In this document: positions 35,544 through 44,760 of the stretch, in pieces | Layout: each line of letters begins with the position of its first letter | How positions within the stretch are numbered: the first letter of the stretch is position 1 | NCBI RefSeq assembly: GCF_004791165.1 | Contig: NZ_SRUZ01000001.1 | Span: forward strand, 602,382-666,381 | DNA: 64,000 bases | Reading direction: 5' to 3' | Source of the DNA: Mesorhizobium sp. M8A.F.Ca.ET.218.01.1.1 | Lineage (GTDB): Bacteria; Pseudomonadota; Alphaproteobacteria; Rhizobiales; Rhizobiaceae | Program-made: the position numbers and the translations under genes | Notes under the pieces: model-generated | Seen by the model: only the letters and a program-made list of their open reading frames with translations | Database searches by the model: none | What the model was told of the DNA's origin: nothing

Positions 35544-37145
35544 ATGAGTCTCGTCAAGAAATTCGCTACCGTCGCTTCCGGCACGTTGATGAGCCGTGCG
35601 CTCGGTTTCGGCCGCGAGATGCTGATGGCAGCCGCTCTGGGCACCGGACCGGTCGCGGACGCCTTCAACGCCGCCTTCCAGTTCCCCAACACGTTTCGCC
35701 GGCTGTTCGCCGAGGGCGCCTTCAACGCCGCCTTCGTGCCGCTGTTCGCCAAGGAAATCGAGACGCACGGCACCGACGGCGCCAAGCGTTTCTCGGAAGA
35801 AGTGTTCGGGGTCCTGTTCTCGGCGCTCTTGGTGCTGACCATCGCCATGGAACTGGCGATGCCGCTGATCGTGCGCTACCTGGTGGCGCCGGGCTTCGCC
35901 GACACGCCGGGCAAGTTCGAGACGACCGTCACGCTTGCGACGATCATGTTCCCCTATCTCATCTGCATGTCGCTCGCCGCCATGATGGCGGGCATGCTGA
36001 ACTCGCTGCGCCGCTATTTCGCGGCGGCGATCGCGCCGGCTTTCCTCAACATCATCCTGATCAGCGTGCTTGGCTACGCGTGGTACCATGGGCTTGATGC
36101 ACATGCTGTCGGCTTCGCCCTGTCCTGGGGCGTACTGGCGGCGGGCATGGTGCAACTCGCCATCGTCTGGGTGGCGGTGCGCAATGCCGGCATCTCGATC
36201 GGCTTCCGCCGGCCGAAGATGACGCCGAACGTGAAACGGCTCCTGATCCTGGCGCTGCCGGCGGCGATCACCGGCGGCATCACCCAGATCAACCAGCTGA
36301 TCGGCACGGCCATCGCCTCGGCGCAGGACAGTGCCGTCTCCTCGCTGGCCTATGCCGACCGCGTCTACCAGCTGCCGCTCGGTGTCGTCGGCGTCGCGGT
36401 GGCGATCGTCCTGCTGCCCGAGCTGTCGCGGGCGCTGAAGTCGGGCAACCTGATCGAGGCTGCCAATCTGCAGAACCGCTCCGTCGAATTCACCCTTTTC
36501 ATGACCTTGCCTGCGGCGGCGGCGCTGTGGGTGATGTCGGAGCCGATCGTGCGGCTGGTCTACGAGCGCGGCGCCTTCGCCGCCAACCATTCGACCCCTG
36601 TCGTGGCGGCGATCCTTGCGATCTTCGGTCTCGGCCTGCCGGCCTTCGTCCTGATCAAGGCCTTCACCCCAGGCTATTTCGCCCGCGAGGACACGCGCAC
36701 GCCGATGATCTTCGCCGCAATCTCCGTGGCGGTGAACGTCGCCACCGCGCTGACGCTGTTCCCGAGGATGGGCGCGCCCGGAATCGCCGTGGCGTCGGCC
36801 GTCGCCGGCTGGGTCAACGCGCTGATGCTGCTTGCCGTGCTGATCCGGCGCGGCCATTGGGGTCGCGACGTTCCGCTCTTGAAACGCATTCCGCGCCTCG
36901 TGCTGTCAGCGGTGGTAATGGGGGTCGCCCTCTATTTCGCCGAGCATTATTTCGCCGTCAGGCTCGGACCGGGCTCGCCGCTGGTGATCAAGGCAACGAC
37001 CGTGCTGGCGCTGGTGGCGGGCGGGGCGACGCTCTATTTCGTCACGGCGTTCGCCACGGGCGGCGCCGATTTCGGCATGATCCGCAGGAATGTGAAACGT
37101 GGCTCAGGCAAGGCGGCGGTCAAGGACCCGTCCCAGGATTTATAG
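35544..37145 (+). CDS. murJ: Lipid II flippase MurJ
   Basis: The 533-residue MOP-family membrane protein flips lipid II across the inner membrane for peptidoglycan synthesis. The N-terminus SRALGFGREMLMAAALG and the PNTFRRLFAEGAFNAAFVP segment (about residues 48-67) are diagnostic for MurJ/MviN. About fourteen hydrophobic spans follow. It lies 46 bases after glnD and is probably in the same transcript. A large inverted repeat starts just after its stop codon. Confidence 0.96.
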   Translation: MSLVKKFATVASGTLMSRALGFGREMLMAAALGTGPVADAFNAAFQFPNTFRRLFAEGAFNAAFVPLFAKEIETHGTDGAKRFSEEVFGVLFSALLVLTIAMELAMPLIVRYLVAPGFADTPGKFETTVTLATIMFPYLICMSLAAMMAGMLNSLRRYFAAAIAPAFLNIILISVLGYAWYHGLDAHAVGFALSWGVLAAGMVQLAIVWVAVRNAGISIGFRRPKMTPNVKRLLILALPAAITGGITQINQLIGTAIASAQDSAVSSLAYADRVYQLPLGVVGVAVAIVLLPELSRALKSGNLIEAANLQNRSVEFTLFMTLPAAAALWVMSEPIVRLVYERGAFAANHSTPVVAAILAIFGLGLPAFVLIKAFTPGYFAREDTRTPMIFAAISVAVNVATALTLFPRMGAPGIAVASAVAGWVNALMLLAVLIRRGHWGRDVPLLKRIPRLVLSAVVMGVALYFAEHYFAVRLGPGSPLVIKATTVLALVAGGATLYFVTAFATGGADFGMIRRNVKRGSGKAAVKDPSQDL

Positions 37146-37150
37146 TGTCT

Positions 37151-37283
37151 GCGCCGCCCCTCATTGCCCTGCCGGGCATTTCTCCCCGTAGAACGGGGAG
37201 AAAGAGGCTGAGCGGGCTACGGCGCTTTTTCTCCCCGTCACTATACGGGGAGAAATGTCCGGCAGGACAATGAGGGGCGGCGC
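37151..37283. repeat. Large RIME-like inverted repeat with nested hairpins
   Basis: Outer arms GCGCCGCCCCTCATTG (37151-37166) and CAATGAGGGGCGGCGC (37268-37283) are perfect inverted complements. Next inward, CCTGCCGGGCATTTCTCCCC pairs imperfectly with GGGGAGAAATGTCCGGCAGG. Each half also holds its own CTCCCCGT/ACGGGGAG hairpin. A single strand could fold into a long cruciform-like stem. It lies between murJ and trpS. Confidence 0.85.
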
Positions 37284-37421
37284 GAACCTGTCAGGACGAA
37301 GTCATCCGCCCAGCGGCCCAACTTCCGCCTCTTGATCCCGTCCGCCCCTTCGTTCATAAGCGCGCCGTCGAAAGACTTTCGCCGCGTGCGAAACGGCCCT
37401 CCACAAGCCACGAGGAAATCC

Positions 37422-38489
37422 ATGTCCGCCTTCAAGCCACTCGTCTTCTCCGGCGTCCAGCCGACCGGCAATCTGCATCTCGGCAACTATCTCGGCGCCA
37501 TCAAGAAATTCGTCGCCCTGCAGGATACGTCCGACTGCATCTACTGCGTCGTCGACCTGCATTCGCTGACCGCCCAGCTCGTCCATGACGACCTTGCCGA
37601 CCAGACGCGGTCGATCACCGCGGCGTTCCTCGCTTCCGGCATCGACCCGAAGAAGCACATCGTCTTCAACCAGTCGCGGGTGATGCAGCATGCAGAGCTT
37701 GCCTGGATCTTCAATTGCGTCGCGCGCATCGGCTGGATGAACAAGATGACGCAGTTCAAGGACAAGGCCGGCAAGGACCGCGAGAACGCCTCGCTGGGCC
37801 TGCTCGCCTATCCCTCGCTGATGGCGGCCGACATCCTGCTTTATCGCGCCACCCATGTGCCGGTGGGCGAGGACCAGAAGCAGCACCTGGAATTGACCCG
37901 CGACATCGCCCAGAAATTCAATAACGATTTCTCCAACCGCATCGCCGGTCTTGGTGTCGGCGTCGAGATGCAGGTTGGCGAGGAGACGGTGAACGGCTTC
38001 TTCCCGATCACCGAACCGGTCATCGGCGGCCCGGCGGCGCGCATCATGAGCCTGCGCGACGGGTCGAAGAAAATGTCGAAGTCGGACCCATCGGATCTGT
38101 CGCGCATCAACCTGACCGACGATGCTGACACCATCTCGAAGAAGATCCGCAAGGCCAAGACCGACCCGGAGGCCTTGCCGAGCGAGGTCGACGGACTGGA
38201 AAGCCGGCCCGAGGCGGAGAACCTGGTCGGCATCTATGCGGGCCTCGCGGAAATGTCGAAGGCCGATGTGCTGAAGCAATTCGGCGGCCAGCAATTCTCC
38301 GTGTTCAAGCCGGCGCTGGCCGATCTCGCGGTGGAGAAACTGGCGCCGATCGCCAGCGAGATGCGCCGCATCCAGGGCGACCGCGCCTATGTCGACGCGG
38401 TGCTCCGGGATGGCGGCGAACGCGCCGGCGTGCTCGCCGAGACGACTATGAAGACGGTGCGCGACATTATCGGGCTGCTGCAGGGCTGA
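37422..38489 (+). CDS. trpS: Tryptophanyl-tRNA synthetase
   Basis: The class I enzyme charges tRNA-Trp. The 355-residue product has the HIGH-equivalent in [13 protein letters not shown] (residues 13-25) and the KMSKS loop in [18 protein letters not shown]. The start at 37422 follows CGAGGAAATCC; the in-frame upstream ATG at 37332 adds a non-conserved extension. No T-box or leader peptide was seen upstream. Confidence 0.97.
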   Translation: MSAFKPLVFSGVQPTGNLHLGNYLGAIKKFVALQDTSDCIYCVVDLHSLTAQLVHDDLADQTRSITAAFLASGIDPKKHIVFNQSRVMQHAELAWIFNCVARIGWMNKMTQFKDKAGKDRENASLGLLAYPSLMAADILLYRATHVPVGEDQKQHLELTRDIAQKFNNDFSNRIAGLGVGVEMQVGEETVNGFFPITEPVIGGPAARIMSLRDGSKKMSKSDPSDLSRINLTDDADTISKKIRKAKTDPEALPSEVDGLESRPEAENLVGIYAGLAEMSKADVLKQFGGQQFSVFKPALADLAVEKLAPIASEMRRIQGDRAYVDAVLRDGGERAGVLAETTMKTVRDIIGLLQG

Positions 38490-38540
38490 GCCCGATCGTC
38501 AATGCGCCGCCTCGTACCGGCCCAAGACATACTGGCCTAT

Positions 38541-38562
38541 GGCCGGCGGCTTGCCGCCGGCC
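38541..38562. other. GC-rich near-perfect hairpin after trpS
   Basis: GGCCGGCGGC (38541-38550) and GCCGCCGGCC (38553-38562) flank two T residues. No T-tract follows, so it is not an intrinsic terminator. It could stabilise the 3' end of the trpS transcript. Confidence 0.4.
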
Positions 38563-38608
38563 TGCCGCGGTGGCAGATTGCGGCCGAAAAGATACCGAGT
38601 AGATAGAC

Positions 38609-39100
38609 ATGGTCTCCAAACGCCTCAGCCGCGAAGCCGGTCATCGCAGGAAATTCCTGACGATCATCGATGACACGCCGGAATGCGAACGCGCCGTCGC
38701 CTACGCTTCGAAGCGGGCGCAGAGCACCAGCGGCACGCTGGTGCTGCTCTATGTCATCGTGCCGGACGACTTCCAGCACTGGCTGGGCGTCGAGAAGATC
38801 ATGCGCGAGGAGGCGAACGCCACGGCGCGCGCGGCGCTGGACGGCTACGCCAACAAGGTGCGCCAGAAGCTCGGCATCGAACCGGAGATGGTCGTGCGCG
38901 AAGGCAAGCCGACCGAAGAGATCCACAAGCTGATCGAGGAAGACCAGGACATCGCCATTCTCGTGCTGGCGGCCGGCGCCGGCAAGGAAGGGCCGGGCCC
39001 GCTGGTCGGTGCCGTGGCCGGCAAGGGTGCCGCTTTCCCCATTCCGGTCACCGTTGTACCGCAGAATCTGTCGGATGAGGAAATCGACAGCCTCGCCTGA
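38609..39100 (+). CDS. Universal stress protein (UspA family)
   Basis: The 163-residue cytoplasmic protein has the Usp alpha/beta fold pattern: FLTIIDDTPECERAVAYASK at the start, LVLLYVIVPDDF as the second strand, VREGKPTEEIHKLIEE, and an IAILVLAAGAG strand and loop. The canonical ATP-binding G2xG9xGS motif is not clear, so nucleotide binding is uncertain. It is a single gene between trpS and the Nfu-type gene. Confidence 0.85.
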   Translation: MVSKRLSREAGHRRKFLTIIDDTPECERAVAYASKRAQSTSGTLVLLYVIVPDDFQHWLGVEKIMREEANATARAALDGYANKVRQKLGIEPEMVVREGKPTEEIHKLIEEDQDIAILVLAAGAGKEGPGPLVGAVAGKGAAFPIPVTVVPQNLSDEEIDSLA

Positions 39101-39198
39101 GGCCCGCCCGGGATTCAGCCCCCCAGCCAGCAAAAACATTCCGCCGGCCGGCCGTTCCGGCGATGCGTTTCGCTTGAATGTCCCGCCGATAGAGCCTA

Positions 39199-39215
39199 TT
39201 TAGAACTATTCCAAA
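39199..39215. promoter_or_regulatory. Probable Irr box (iron control element)
   Basis: TTTAGAA-CTA-TTCCAAA is an inverted repeat with one mismatch and matches the Irr/ICE pattern TTTAGAA-N3-TTCTAAA known in Rhizobiales. It ends 31 bases before the start codon of the Nfu-type Fe-S gene, in promoter position. Irr would repress the gene when iron or heme is low. The match was made by eye. Confidence 0.65.
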
Positions 39216-39246
39216 CTAGTTGCCCAAAACGGGCATGGAGACGGCC

Positions 39247-39816
39247 ATGTTCATCCAGACCGAGTCGACGCCCAATCCGGCGACGTTGAAGTTCCTGCCT
39301 GGCAAGGAAGTGCTGCTCGAAGGCACCGCCGATTTCCGCGATGCTGACAGTGCGGCGACGGCCTCGCCGCTGGCTGGGCGGCTGTTCGAAATCCCTGGCG
39401 TCACCGGCGTGTTCTTCGGCTATGATTTCATCACCGTGTCGAAGGACGGTCCGGACTGGCAGCACCTGAAGCCGGCGATCCTCGGCGCCATCATGGAGCA
39501 TTTCATGTCCGGCGCGCCTGTCATGGCCAAGGCCGGCCCCGCCGCCGAGACCAGCCAGACGGGCGAATTCTACGACAAGGCCGACGAGGAGCTCGTCATC
39601 ACCATCAAGGAGTTGCTCGACACGCGCGTGCGCCCGGCGGTCGCCCAGGACGGCGGCGACATCACCTTCCGTGGCTTCGAGAACGGCACCGTGTTCCTGC
39701 ACATGAAAGGTGCCTGTGCCGGTTGCCCGTCCTCGACGGCGACGTTGAAGCACGGCATCCAGAACCTGCTTCGCCATTTCGTGCCGGAAGTACAGCAGGT
39801 CGAACAGGTTTCCTGA
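39247..39816 (+). CDS. Nfu-type iron-sulfur cluster scaffold/carrier (NifU family)
   Basis: The 189-residue protein has an N-terminal Nfu_N domain (MFIQTESTPNPATLKFLPGK) and a C-terminal NifU-like domain with Cys157-x2-Cys160 in GACAGCPSS, which binds a transient [4Fe-4S] cluster for delivery to target proteins. The start at 39247 follows GGAGACGG; the earlier in-frame ATG at 39220 would fall next to the Irr-like box. A bidirectional-looking terminator follows the gene. Confidence 0.94.
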   Translation: MFIQTESTPNPATLKFLPGKEVLLEGTADFRDADSAATASPLAGRLFEIPGVTGVFFGYDFITVSKDGPDWQHLKPAILGAIMEHFMSGAPVMAKAGPAAETSQTGEFYDKADEELVITIKELLDTRVRPAVAQDGGDITFRGFENGTVFLHMKGACAGCPSSTATLKHGIQNLLRHFVPEVQQVEQVS

Positions 39817-39881
39817 TTCTTCTTCCGCGCCGCCAGTCGATCTGCGAGCGCGGCCTGAAACATCCTATCCGCGAACAACAA

Positions 39882-39907
39882 AAAACCGGGCCGAATTGCC
39901 CGGTTTT
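39882..39907. terminator. Intrinsic terminator downstream of the Nfu gene
   Basis: AAAACCGGG (39882-39890) and CCCGGTTTT (39899-39907) form a perfect 9-bp stem with an 8-base loop. A-rich and T-rich flanks on both sides mean it can work for the Nfu gene and for the convergent L,D-transpeptidase gene. Confidence 0.85.
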
Positions 39908-40012
39908 CTGTTTGGGACGTCCGTTGTTGCCTAGACGGTCCGCGTATGAAAGGTGACTTCCAATTTAACCACGATATGCCGAAAAAGCGGACAGGCTTTC
40001 CGGCACCATGGC

Positions 40013-40630
40013 CTAAAGAACGATGACCTTGGCGCCGACCTCGGCGCGATCATAGAGGTCGATGACATCCTGGTTCATCAGGCGGATGCAACCCGACGAC
40101 ATGGCCTTGCCGATCGAGTTCCATTCCGGGCTGCCGTGCAGGCGGTAGCCCATGTCGCCGCCCTTGTTGAACAGGTACATGGCGCGCGCGCCGAGCGGGT
40201 TCTTCAGGCCTGGATCCATGCCGCCGGCGAACTTGGCGAGTTCGGGCTGGCGCTTGATCATCTGCGAGGGCGGCGTCCAGGTCGGCCATTCGCGCTTGAT
40301 GGCGATATGGGCGGTGCCGTGCCATTCGAAGCCCTCGCGGCCGACGCCGATGCCGTAGCGGATGGCCCGGCCGTCACCCTCGACGAAGTACAGGAACTTG
40401 TTCTGCGTATCGACGATGATGGTGCCCGGCTTTTCCTTGGTGTCGTAGCTGACTTCCTGGCGATGGTACTTCGAGGGCACCTTCTCGATCGGGATGCGCG
40501 GCAGCTGGTAACCGGCATCGGTCACCGCGCCATAGTCGTTGGAAAAGATCTGCCCGCCGATGGTGCTGCAACCGGCAATAGCGGTGGACAGCGCCAATGC
40601 GCCAAGTATTGCAAGCGACTTCATGCGCAT
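40013..40630 (-). CDS. L,D-transpeptidase (YkuD), lipoprotein
   Basis: The 205-residue protein starts MRMKSLAILGALALSTAIAG followed by Cys21, a lipobox (IAGC), so it should be lipid-anchored in the periplasm. The YkuD catalytic motif is YRLHGSPEWNSIG followed by SSGCIRL, with the nucleophilic Cys and the conserved HG. Such enzymes make 3-3 cross-links in peptidoglycan or attach proteins to it. The frame is open further upstream, but only this start gives a secretion signal. Confidence 0.92.
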   Translation of the reverse strand: MRMKSLAILGALALSTAIAGCSTIGGQIFSNDYGAVTDAGYQLPRIPIEKVPSKYHRQEVSYDTKEKPGTIIVDTQNKFLYFVEGDGRAIRYGIGVGREGFEWHGTAHIAIKREWPTWTPPSQMIKRQPELAKFAGGMDPGLKNPLGARAMYLFNKGGDMGYRLHGSPEWNSIGKAMSSGCIRLMNQDVIDLYDRAEVGAKVIVL

Positions 40631-40856
40631 GTGGTGATCCGGTGCCCTGCCCAAACTGGAGCGGCACGAGTCGGCCGCTTTCTCGCCATCATTCATGCTG
40701 GCATTTGCTTTGCTTGCCAAGCACACGATGCCTATATGCGGGGACTTACGTGCTGGTATGCGTATCACTATGGCATTTCGGCAACATACTTCACCGGATT
40801 GTGAAGGAAATTCAATGAGGCCTGAATCACAGGCCCCGCAAAATCGAGGACCCGCC

Positions 40857-41366
40857 ATGAATGTCGGCGACGCCGCCCACCGCTCAGGCCTGCCGGCCAA
40901 GACCATCCGTTACTACGAGGAGATCGGCCTGATCGCGCCCGCGCGCGCCGCCAATGGCTACCGCGATTATTCGGGCGACGACATCCACCGGCTGGCCTTC
41001 CTGCGCCGCGCGCGCAATCTCGGCTTTTCCATAGACGATTGCCGCCAGTTGATGGCGCTCTACAAGGATCGCGGCCGCGCCAGCCACGACGTGCGCGCGA
41101 TCGCCGCCGCCCATGTCACGGCCATCGAGGAGAAAGTGCGCGAATTGCAATCGATGCGCTCGACACTGCAGAAGCTCGTCCACGCCTGCCATGGCGACGA
41201 GCGGCCGGACTGCCCGATCCTGGATGATATGGCGGGGGCGTTAGTCAGCGACAAACCCCAGCGCAGGATCGATGGACAGCGTATTGAAGACGGTGGTCAA
41301 CGCCAGGGTGCGACGGGCGACAAGCCGGATAGGCCGAGATCCTCAAAGCCTGGTCCCGCCTCATGA
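40857..41366 (+). CDS. cueR: Cu(I)-responsive MerR-family regulator CueR/HmrR
   Basis: The 169-residue activator has an N-terminal winged HTH (NVGDAAHRSGLPAKTIRYYE), a dimerisation helix and the Cu(I)-binding loop CHGDERPDC, with Cys111 and Cys119 in the spacing that distinguishes monovalent-metal CueR from ZntR-type sensors. The start follows GAGGA. The C-terminus runs about 45 residues past the metal loop with a hydrophilic tail, longer than usual. It should act at the promoter 29449-29479, 11 kb away. It is divergent from the L,D-transpeptidase gene. Confidence 0.92.
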   Translation: MNVGDAAHRSGLPAKTIRYYEEIGLIAPARAANGYRDYSGDDIHRLAFLRRARNLGFSIDDCRQLMALYKDRGRASHDVRAIAAAHVTAIEEKVRELQSMRSTLQKLVHACHGDERPDCPILDDMAGALVSDKPQRRIDGQRIEDGGQRQGATGDKPDRPRSSKPGPAS

Positions 41367-41521
41367 CCGATTGGCTGGATTCCGCCGTGGTTGTTGGCGG
41401 TGCGAGCGACCTTGCTGTCAGCATTGGTTCGTGTGGTATATTGCACGCTCTAATATGAGCGTAGGATATAAGCACTGCAGCTGTCCCACTGACCGGTGAC
41501 CCCGGTGATCGGAGAGACCGC

Positions 41522-41992
41522 ATGACCCGCGACCAGATGCTCGCCCACCTTCGCGCCGCCGATGCGGTCGCTCGCGAGGCTGCCGCGCACGGCCACCATC
41601 CGTTCGGTGCTGTTCTAGTCGGCCCCGATGACGCGATCCTCATGCGCCAAGGCAATATCGACACCGTGCATCATGCCGAGACCGAACTTGCCCGGCGCGC
41701 GGCGGCAGCCTATTCGCCGGAGTTTCTCTGGACATGCACGCTGGTCTCGACCGGCGAGCCCTGTGCGATGTGCACCGGAACGCTCTACTGGGCAAATATC
41801 GGCCGGCTGGTCTACGGCTTCGAGGAAACCGAACTCCTCGCGCTGACTGGCGACCATCCCGAAAACCCGACGATGAGCCTGTCCTCGCGCATTGTGCTCG
41901 GCTCTGGACAGAAGAAGATCGAGGTTCACGGCCCCTTCCCCGAAATTGCGGACGAACTGGTCTCGGTGCACCGTGGCTTCTGGCAGCGGTAG
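41522..41992 (+). CDS. Nucleoside/nucleobase deaminase (CMP/dCMP deaminase fold)
   Basis: The 156-residue protein has the zinc-binding motifs of cytidine-deaminase-fold enzymes: HAE (His51, Glu53) and PCAMC (Cys81, Cys84). The sequence between resembles guanine deaminase and other stand-alone nucleobase deaminases more than TadA, whose tRNA-contacting features are not evident. Upstream, a CGCTC-TAATAT-GAGCG dyad (41446-41461) lies in the probable promoter. It is monocistronic. Confidence 0.88.
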   Translation: MTRDQMLAHLRAADAVAREAAAHGHHPFGAVLVGPDDAILMRQGNIDTVHHAETELARRAAAAYSPEFLWTCTLVSTGEPCAMCTGTLYWANIGRLVYGFEETELLALTGDHPENPTMSLSSRIVLGSGQKKIEVHGPFPEIADELVSVHRGFWQR

Positions 41993-42063
41993 TGGTTCTT
42001 CGCGCCAAGGGGTGGGTTGTCAAATATCCAATCGCCGGGTTCAAACCGTGAACAAAATCTGGC

Positions 42064-42576
42064 ATGGTGCCTGCCATGCCAATCATCTCCCCGATTCCCC
42101 TGAATCCTCTGATCGACGGCCGCCAGTCCGAGCGCGCCATGCTGGTGCGGCGCGGCGTGCAGCGGTTGCTGATGCAAATGGGCGCGCATGTACTGCCTGA
42201 GCTGTCGCTGGCCACCGGCCGCCGAGCCGACCTCGTGGCGCTGACCCGGCAGGGCGACATCTGGATCATCGAGATCAAATCCTCGATCGAGGATTTTCGC
42301 GTCGACCGCAAATGGCCTGATTACCGGCTACATTCCGACCGTTTTTTCTTCGCCACCCATCCCGGTGTGCCGGCGGAGATTTTTCCGGAAGAGTGCGGGT
42401 TCATCCTCTCCGACGGCTATGGCGCTGAAATCCTGCGTGACGCACCCGAACACCGCATGGCGGCTGCGACGCGCAAGGCGCTGATGCTGCGCATCGCGCG
42501 TGCCGGTGCTTCGCGGCTGCTCGCGGCGGAGCTTGCGGGTGTCGCGGTGCCGGTGCTCGAGGGGGAAAGCGAGTAG
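42064..42576 (+). CDS. mmcB: MmcB family DNA repair protein
   Basis: The 170-residue protein matches the alphaproteobacterial MmcB family: GRQSERAMLVRRGVQRLL, then RRADLVALTRQGDIWIIEIK, where the Asp and the E-x-K form a PD-(D/E)XK-like nuclease core (about residues 57-76). In Caulobacter, mmcB belongs to a LexA-independent mitomycin C damage response. The true start may be the ATG at 42076 (MPIISPI), four codons in. Neither start has a clear Shine-Dalgarno. Confidence 0.88.
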   Translation: MVPAMPIISPIPLNPLIDGRQSERAMLVRRGVQRLLMQMGAHVLPELSLATGRRADLVALTRQGDIWIIEIKSSIEDFRVDRKWPDYRLHSDRFFFATHPGVPAEIFPEECGFILSDGYGAEILRDAPEHRMAAATRKALMLRIARAGASRLLAAELAGVAVPVLEGESE

Positions 42577-42639
42577 CGGCTGGCAATTGCGCCAAGTGTC
42601 AACGGCAGCTTCGCAGAACCAAGGCCTGCAAAACCCGCT

Positions 42640-43833
42640 CTACTCCCCCACTTCATCCCCACCCGCCGCCGGCGCCATCAGCAATAGGGCGGCGCCAAGC
42701 AGCGCGGCAACGAATGAACCCGCGAGAATGCCAACCTTGACCGCGTCCTGCAGCGCCATGTCGCTGGCGAAGGCGAGCAGGCCGATGAACAGGCTCATGG
42801 TGAAGCCGATGCCGCACAGCAGCGAGATGCCGAGCATGTGCATCCAGCCTGCATGGGCCGGCAGGTCTGCAAGACCGAAGCGGATGGCGAGCGCGGAGGA
42901 GCCGAACACGCCGACCAGCTTGCCGACGACGAGACCGGCCGCGACGCCCAGCGTCAACGGCTCGATCAGGGCACCGAAACTCAGGCCGGCGAGCGAAACG
43001 CCGGCATTGGCAAAGCCGAAGATCGGGATGACGATGAACGCCACCAGCTTGTGCAGGCCATGCTCGAGCCGGTGCAGCGGCGAATGGTCGAGATCGTGGC
43101 CGATCCCGGCGGAGCGTTCGAGCGGAATGGTGAGCGCCAACGCAACGCCGGCGAGTGTGGCATGGACGCCCGACTTCAGCACCAGCACCCACAGGATGGC
43201 GCCAAGCACGAGATAGGGCACCAGGCTCATCATCCGCATGCGGTTGAGCACGACAAGCACGGCGATGACGGCGAAGGCCGCGCCGAGATAGGCCAGCGAC
43301 AGGCCGCTGGTGTAGAATATGGCGATGATGATGACCGCGCCGAGGTCGTCGATGATGGCAAGCGCGGTCAGGAAGACCTTCAGTGAAGCCGGCACGCGGC
43401 TGCCGAGCAGCGACAGCACGCCAAGCGCGAAGGCGATATCGGTGGCGGTCGGGATCGCCCAGCCGGACAGTGCGGCCGGATTGTTGCTGTTGACGGCGAC
43501 ATAGACCAGCGCCGGCACCACCATGCCGCCTGCCGCGGCGATGCCGGGCAGCACCCTGCGCGGCCAGGTCGAGAGCTGGCCATCCAGCATCTCGCGCTTG
43601 ATCTCCAGCCCGACGAGCAGGAAGAACACCGCCATCAGCCCGTCATTAACCCAGTGCGAGACGCTGAGCGGGCCGAGATAGGCGTGGAGAACGGCGAAAT
43701 AGGTTTCGCCGAGCGGCGAATTGGCGACGATCAGGGCAAGGGCGGCCGCCACCATCAGGATGATGCCGCCGGCCGCCTCGCTGTCGAGGAATTCGCGGAA
43801 GACGGAAACCGGCCTTTGCTTCTGATCCTGCAT
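42640..43833 (-). CDS. nhaA: Na+/H+ antiporter NhaA
   Basis: The 397-residue inner-membrane antiporter exchanges cytoplasmic Na+ for external H+. NhaA landmarks include the N-terminal [33 protein letters not shown], the ion-site segment [17 protein letters not shown] and [13 protein letters not shown], which holds a second key Asp. The length is normal. It is convergent with mmcB, with 63 bases between, and a RIME-like repeat lies upstream. Confidence 0.97.
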   Translation of the reverse strand: MQDQKQRPVSVFREFLDSEAAGGIILMVAAALALIVANSPLGETYFAVLHAYLGPLSVSHWVNDGLMAVFFLLVGLEIKREMLDGQLSTWPRRVLPGIAAAGGMVVPALVYVAVNSNNPAALSGWAIPTATDIAFALGVLSLLGSRVPASLKVFLTALAIIDDLGAVIIIAIFYTSGLSLAYLGAAFAVIAVLVVLNRMRMMSLVPYLVLGAILWVLVLKSGVHATLAGVALALTIPLERSAGIGHDLDHSPLHRLEHGLHKLVAFIVIPIFGFANAGVSLAGLSFGALIEPLTLGVAAGLVVGKLVGVFGSSALAIRFGLADLPAHAGWMHMLGISLLCGIGFTMSLFIGLLAFASDMALQDAVKVGILAGSFVAALLGAALLLMAPAAGGDEVGE

Positions 43834-43884
43834 GTCGCCTCCGTCATGCCGCCTGCTCGGCGGATTTCATTGTCCAAGCGTCGC

Positions 43885-44053
43885 GCTGCCCCTCACCTGC
43901 CTGCCGGCATCCTCTCCCCGTATAGTGACGGGGAGAGGGGCGCTGTTATCGCCGATTTCGCCAACCGCCGATGTCGCAACATGGCGCCGCGTTGCGGTGG
44001 GCCGCTTTCTCCCCGTACGGGGAGAAACGCCAGGCAGAGCAATGAGGGGCGGC
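43885..44053. repeat. RIME-like inverted repeat
   Basis: It starts CGCTGCCCCTCACCTGCC and ends GCAATGAGGGGCGGC, giving imperfect outer arms. Inside are a CTCTCCCCGT-ATAGTG-ACGGGGAGAG hairpin and a CTCCCCGTACGGGGAG palindrome. It shares its blocks with 37151-37283 and fills most of the 298-base gap between nhaA and actR. Confidence 0.75.
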
Positions 44054-44131
44054 ACTGACCTGTCTAATAGGCGGTCTCCGCTGCGCGTTGTAAACTGGTA
44101 TTGGTCTGATGCTCCGCGTGGTTGACGCGCC

Positions 44132-44695
44132 TCAGCGCGGCGCGCGCTTGGCCAGGATCCGCTGCAGCGTGCGGCGATGCATGTTGAGCCGGCGCGCGGT
44201 CTCGGAGACGTTGCGTTCGCACATTTCGTAGACGCGCTGGATATGTTCCCAGCGGACACGGTCGGCCGACATCGGGTTTTCCGGCGGGGCGGCGCGCTCG
44301 CCGGTGGTGCGGGTCAGTGCGGCAAAGACATCGTCGGCATCGGCGGGCTTCGAAAGATAGTCGACGGCGCCGAGTTTCACCGCCGTCACCGCGGTGGCGA
44401 TGTTGCCGTAGCCGGTCAGGATGATGGTGCGGGAATCCTCGCGCTTCTCGCGGATGGCGGCGACCACGTCGAGGCCGTTACCGTCGCCCAGCCGCATGTC
44501 GACCACGGCATAGGCGGGCGGATTGGCGCGGGCTTTGCCCACGGCCTCCTCGACGCTCTCCGCCGTCTCGACCACGAAGCCCCTGGTTTCCATGGCACGG
44601 GCCAGACGGGTCAGGAACGGCTTGTCGTCGTCGACGATCAGAAGCGAGGTGTCCTCGCCTTCAACCATAGGCCCACTGTTTTCATCGCCTGTCAT
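44132..44695 (-). CDS. actR: Response regulator ActR (RegA/PrrA family)
   Basis: The 187-residue regulator has a receiver domain with acidic pocket VDDD (residues 21-24), phospho-acceptor Asp66 in AVVDMRLGDGNG, Thr in ILTGYG and Lys in LSKPADADD. The short Fis-type HTH at the C-terminus (NVSETARRLNMHRRTLQRIL) is nearly invariant in ActR/RegA/PrrA. The family controls redox, acid tolerance and CO2/N2 fixation genes. It lies 65 bases downstream of actS on the same strand. The AT-rich gap may carry an extra promoter. Confidence 0.96.
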   Translation of the reverse strand: MTGDENSGPMVEGEDTSLLIVDDDKPFLTRLARAMETRGFVVETAESVEEAVGKARANPPAYAVVDMRLGDGNGLDVVAAIREKREDSRTIILTGYGNIATAVTAVKLGAVDYLSKPADADDVFAALTRTTGERAAPPENPMSADRVRWEHIQRVYEMCERNVSETARRLNMHRRTLQRILAKRAPR

Positions 44696-44760
44696 CGTCT
44701 TAAAAAATTCCTGCTGCCTTATTTTTACGCAGATATAGTTTTGCGGGGCTATTGTCCAAT

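Noticed and set aside
37151..37283. CRISPR-like array
   Set aside because: The repeats are inverted and nested, not regularly spaced direct repeats, and no cas gene is present.
38541..38562. Intrinsic terminator of trpS
   Set aside because: A perfect GC stem exists but there is no following T-tract on either strand.
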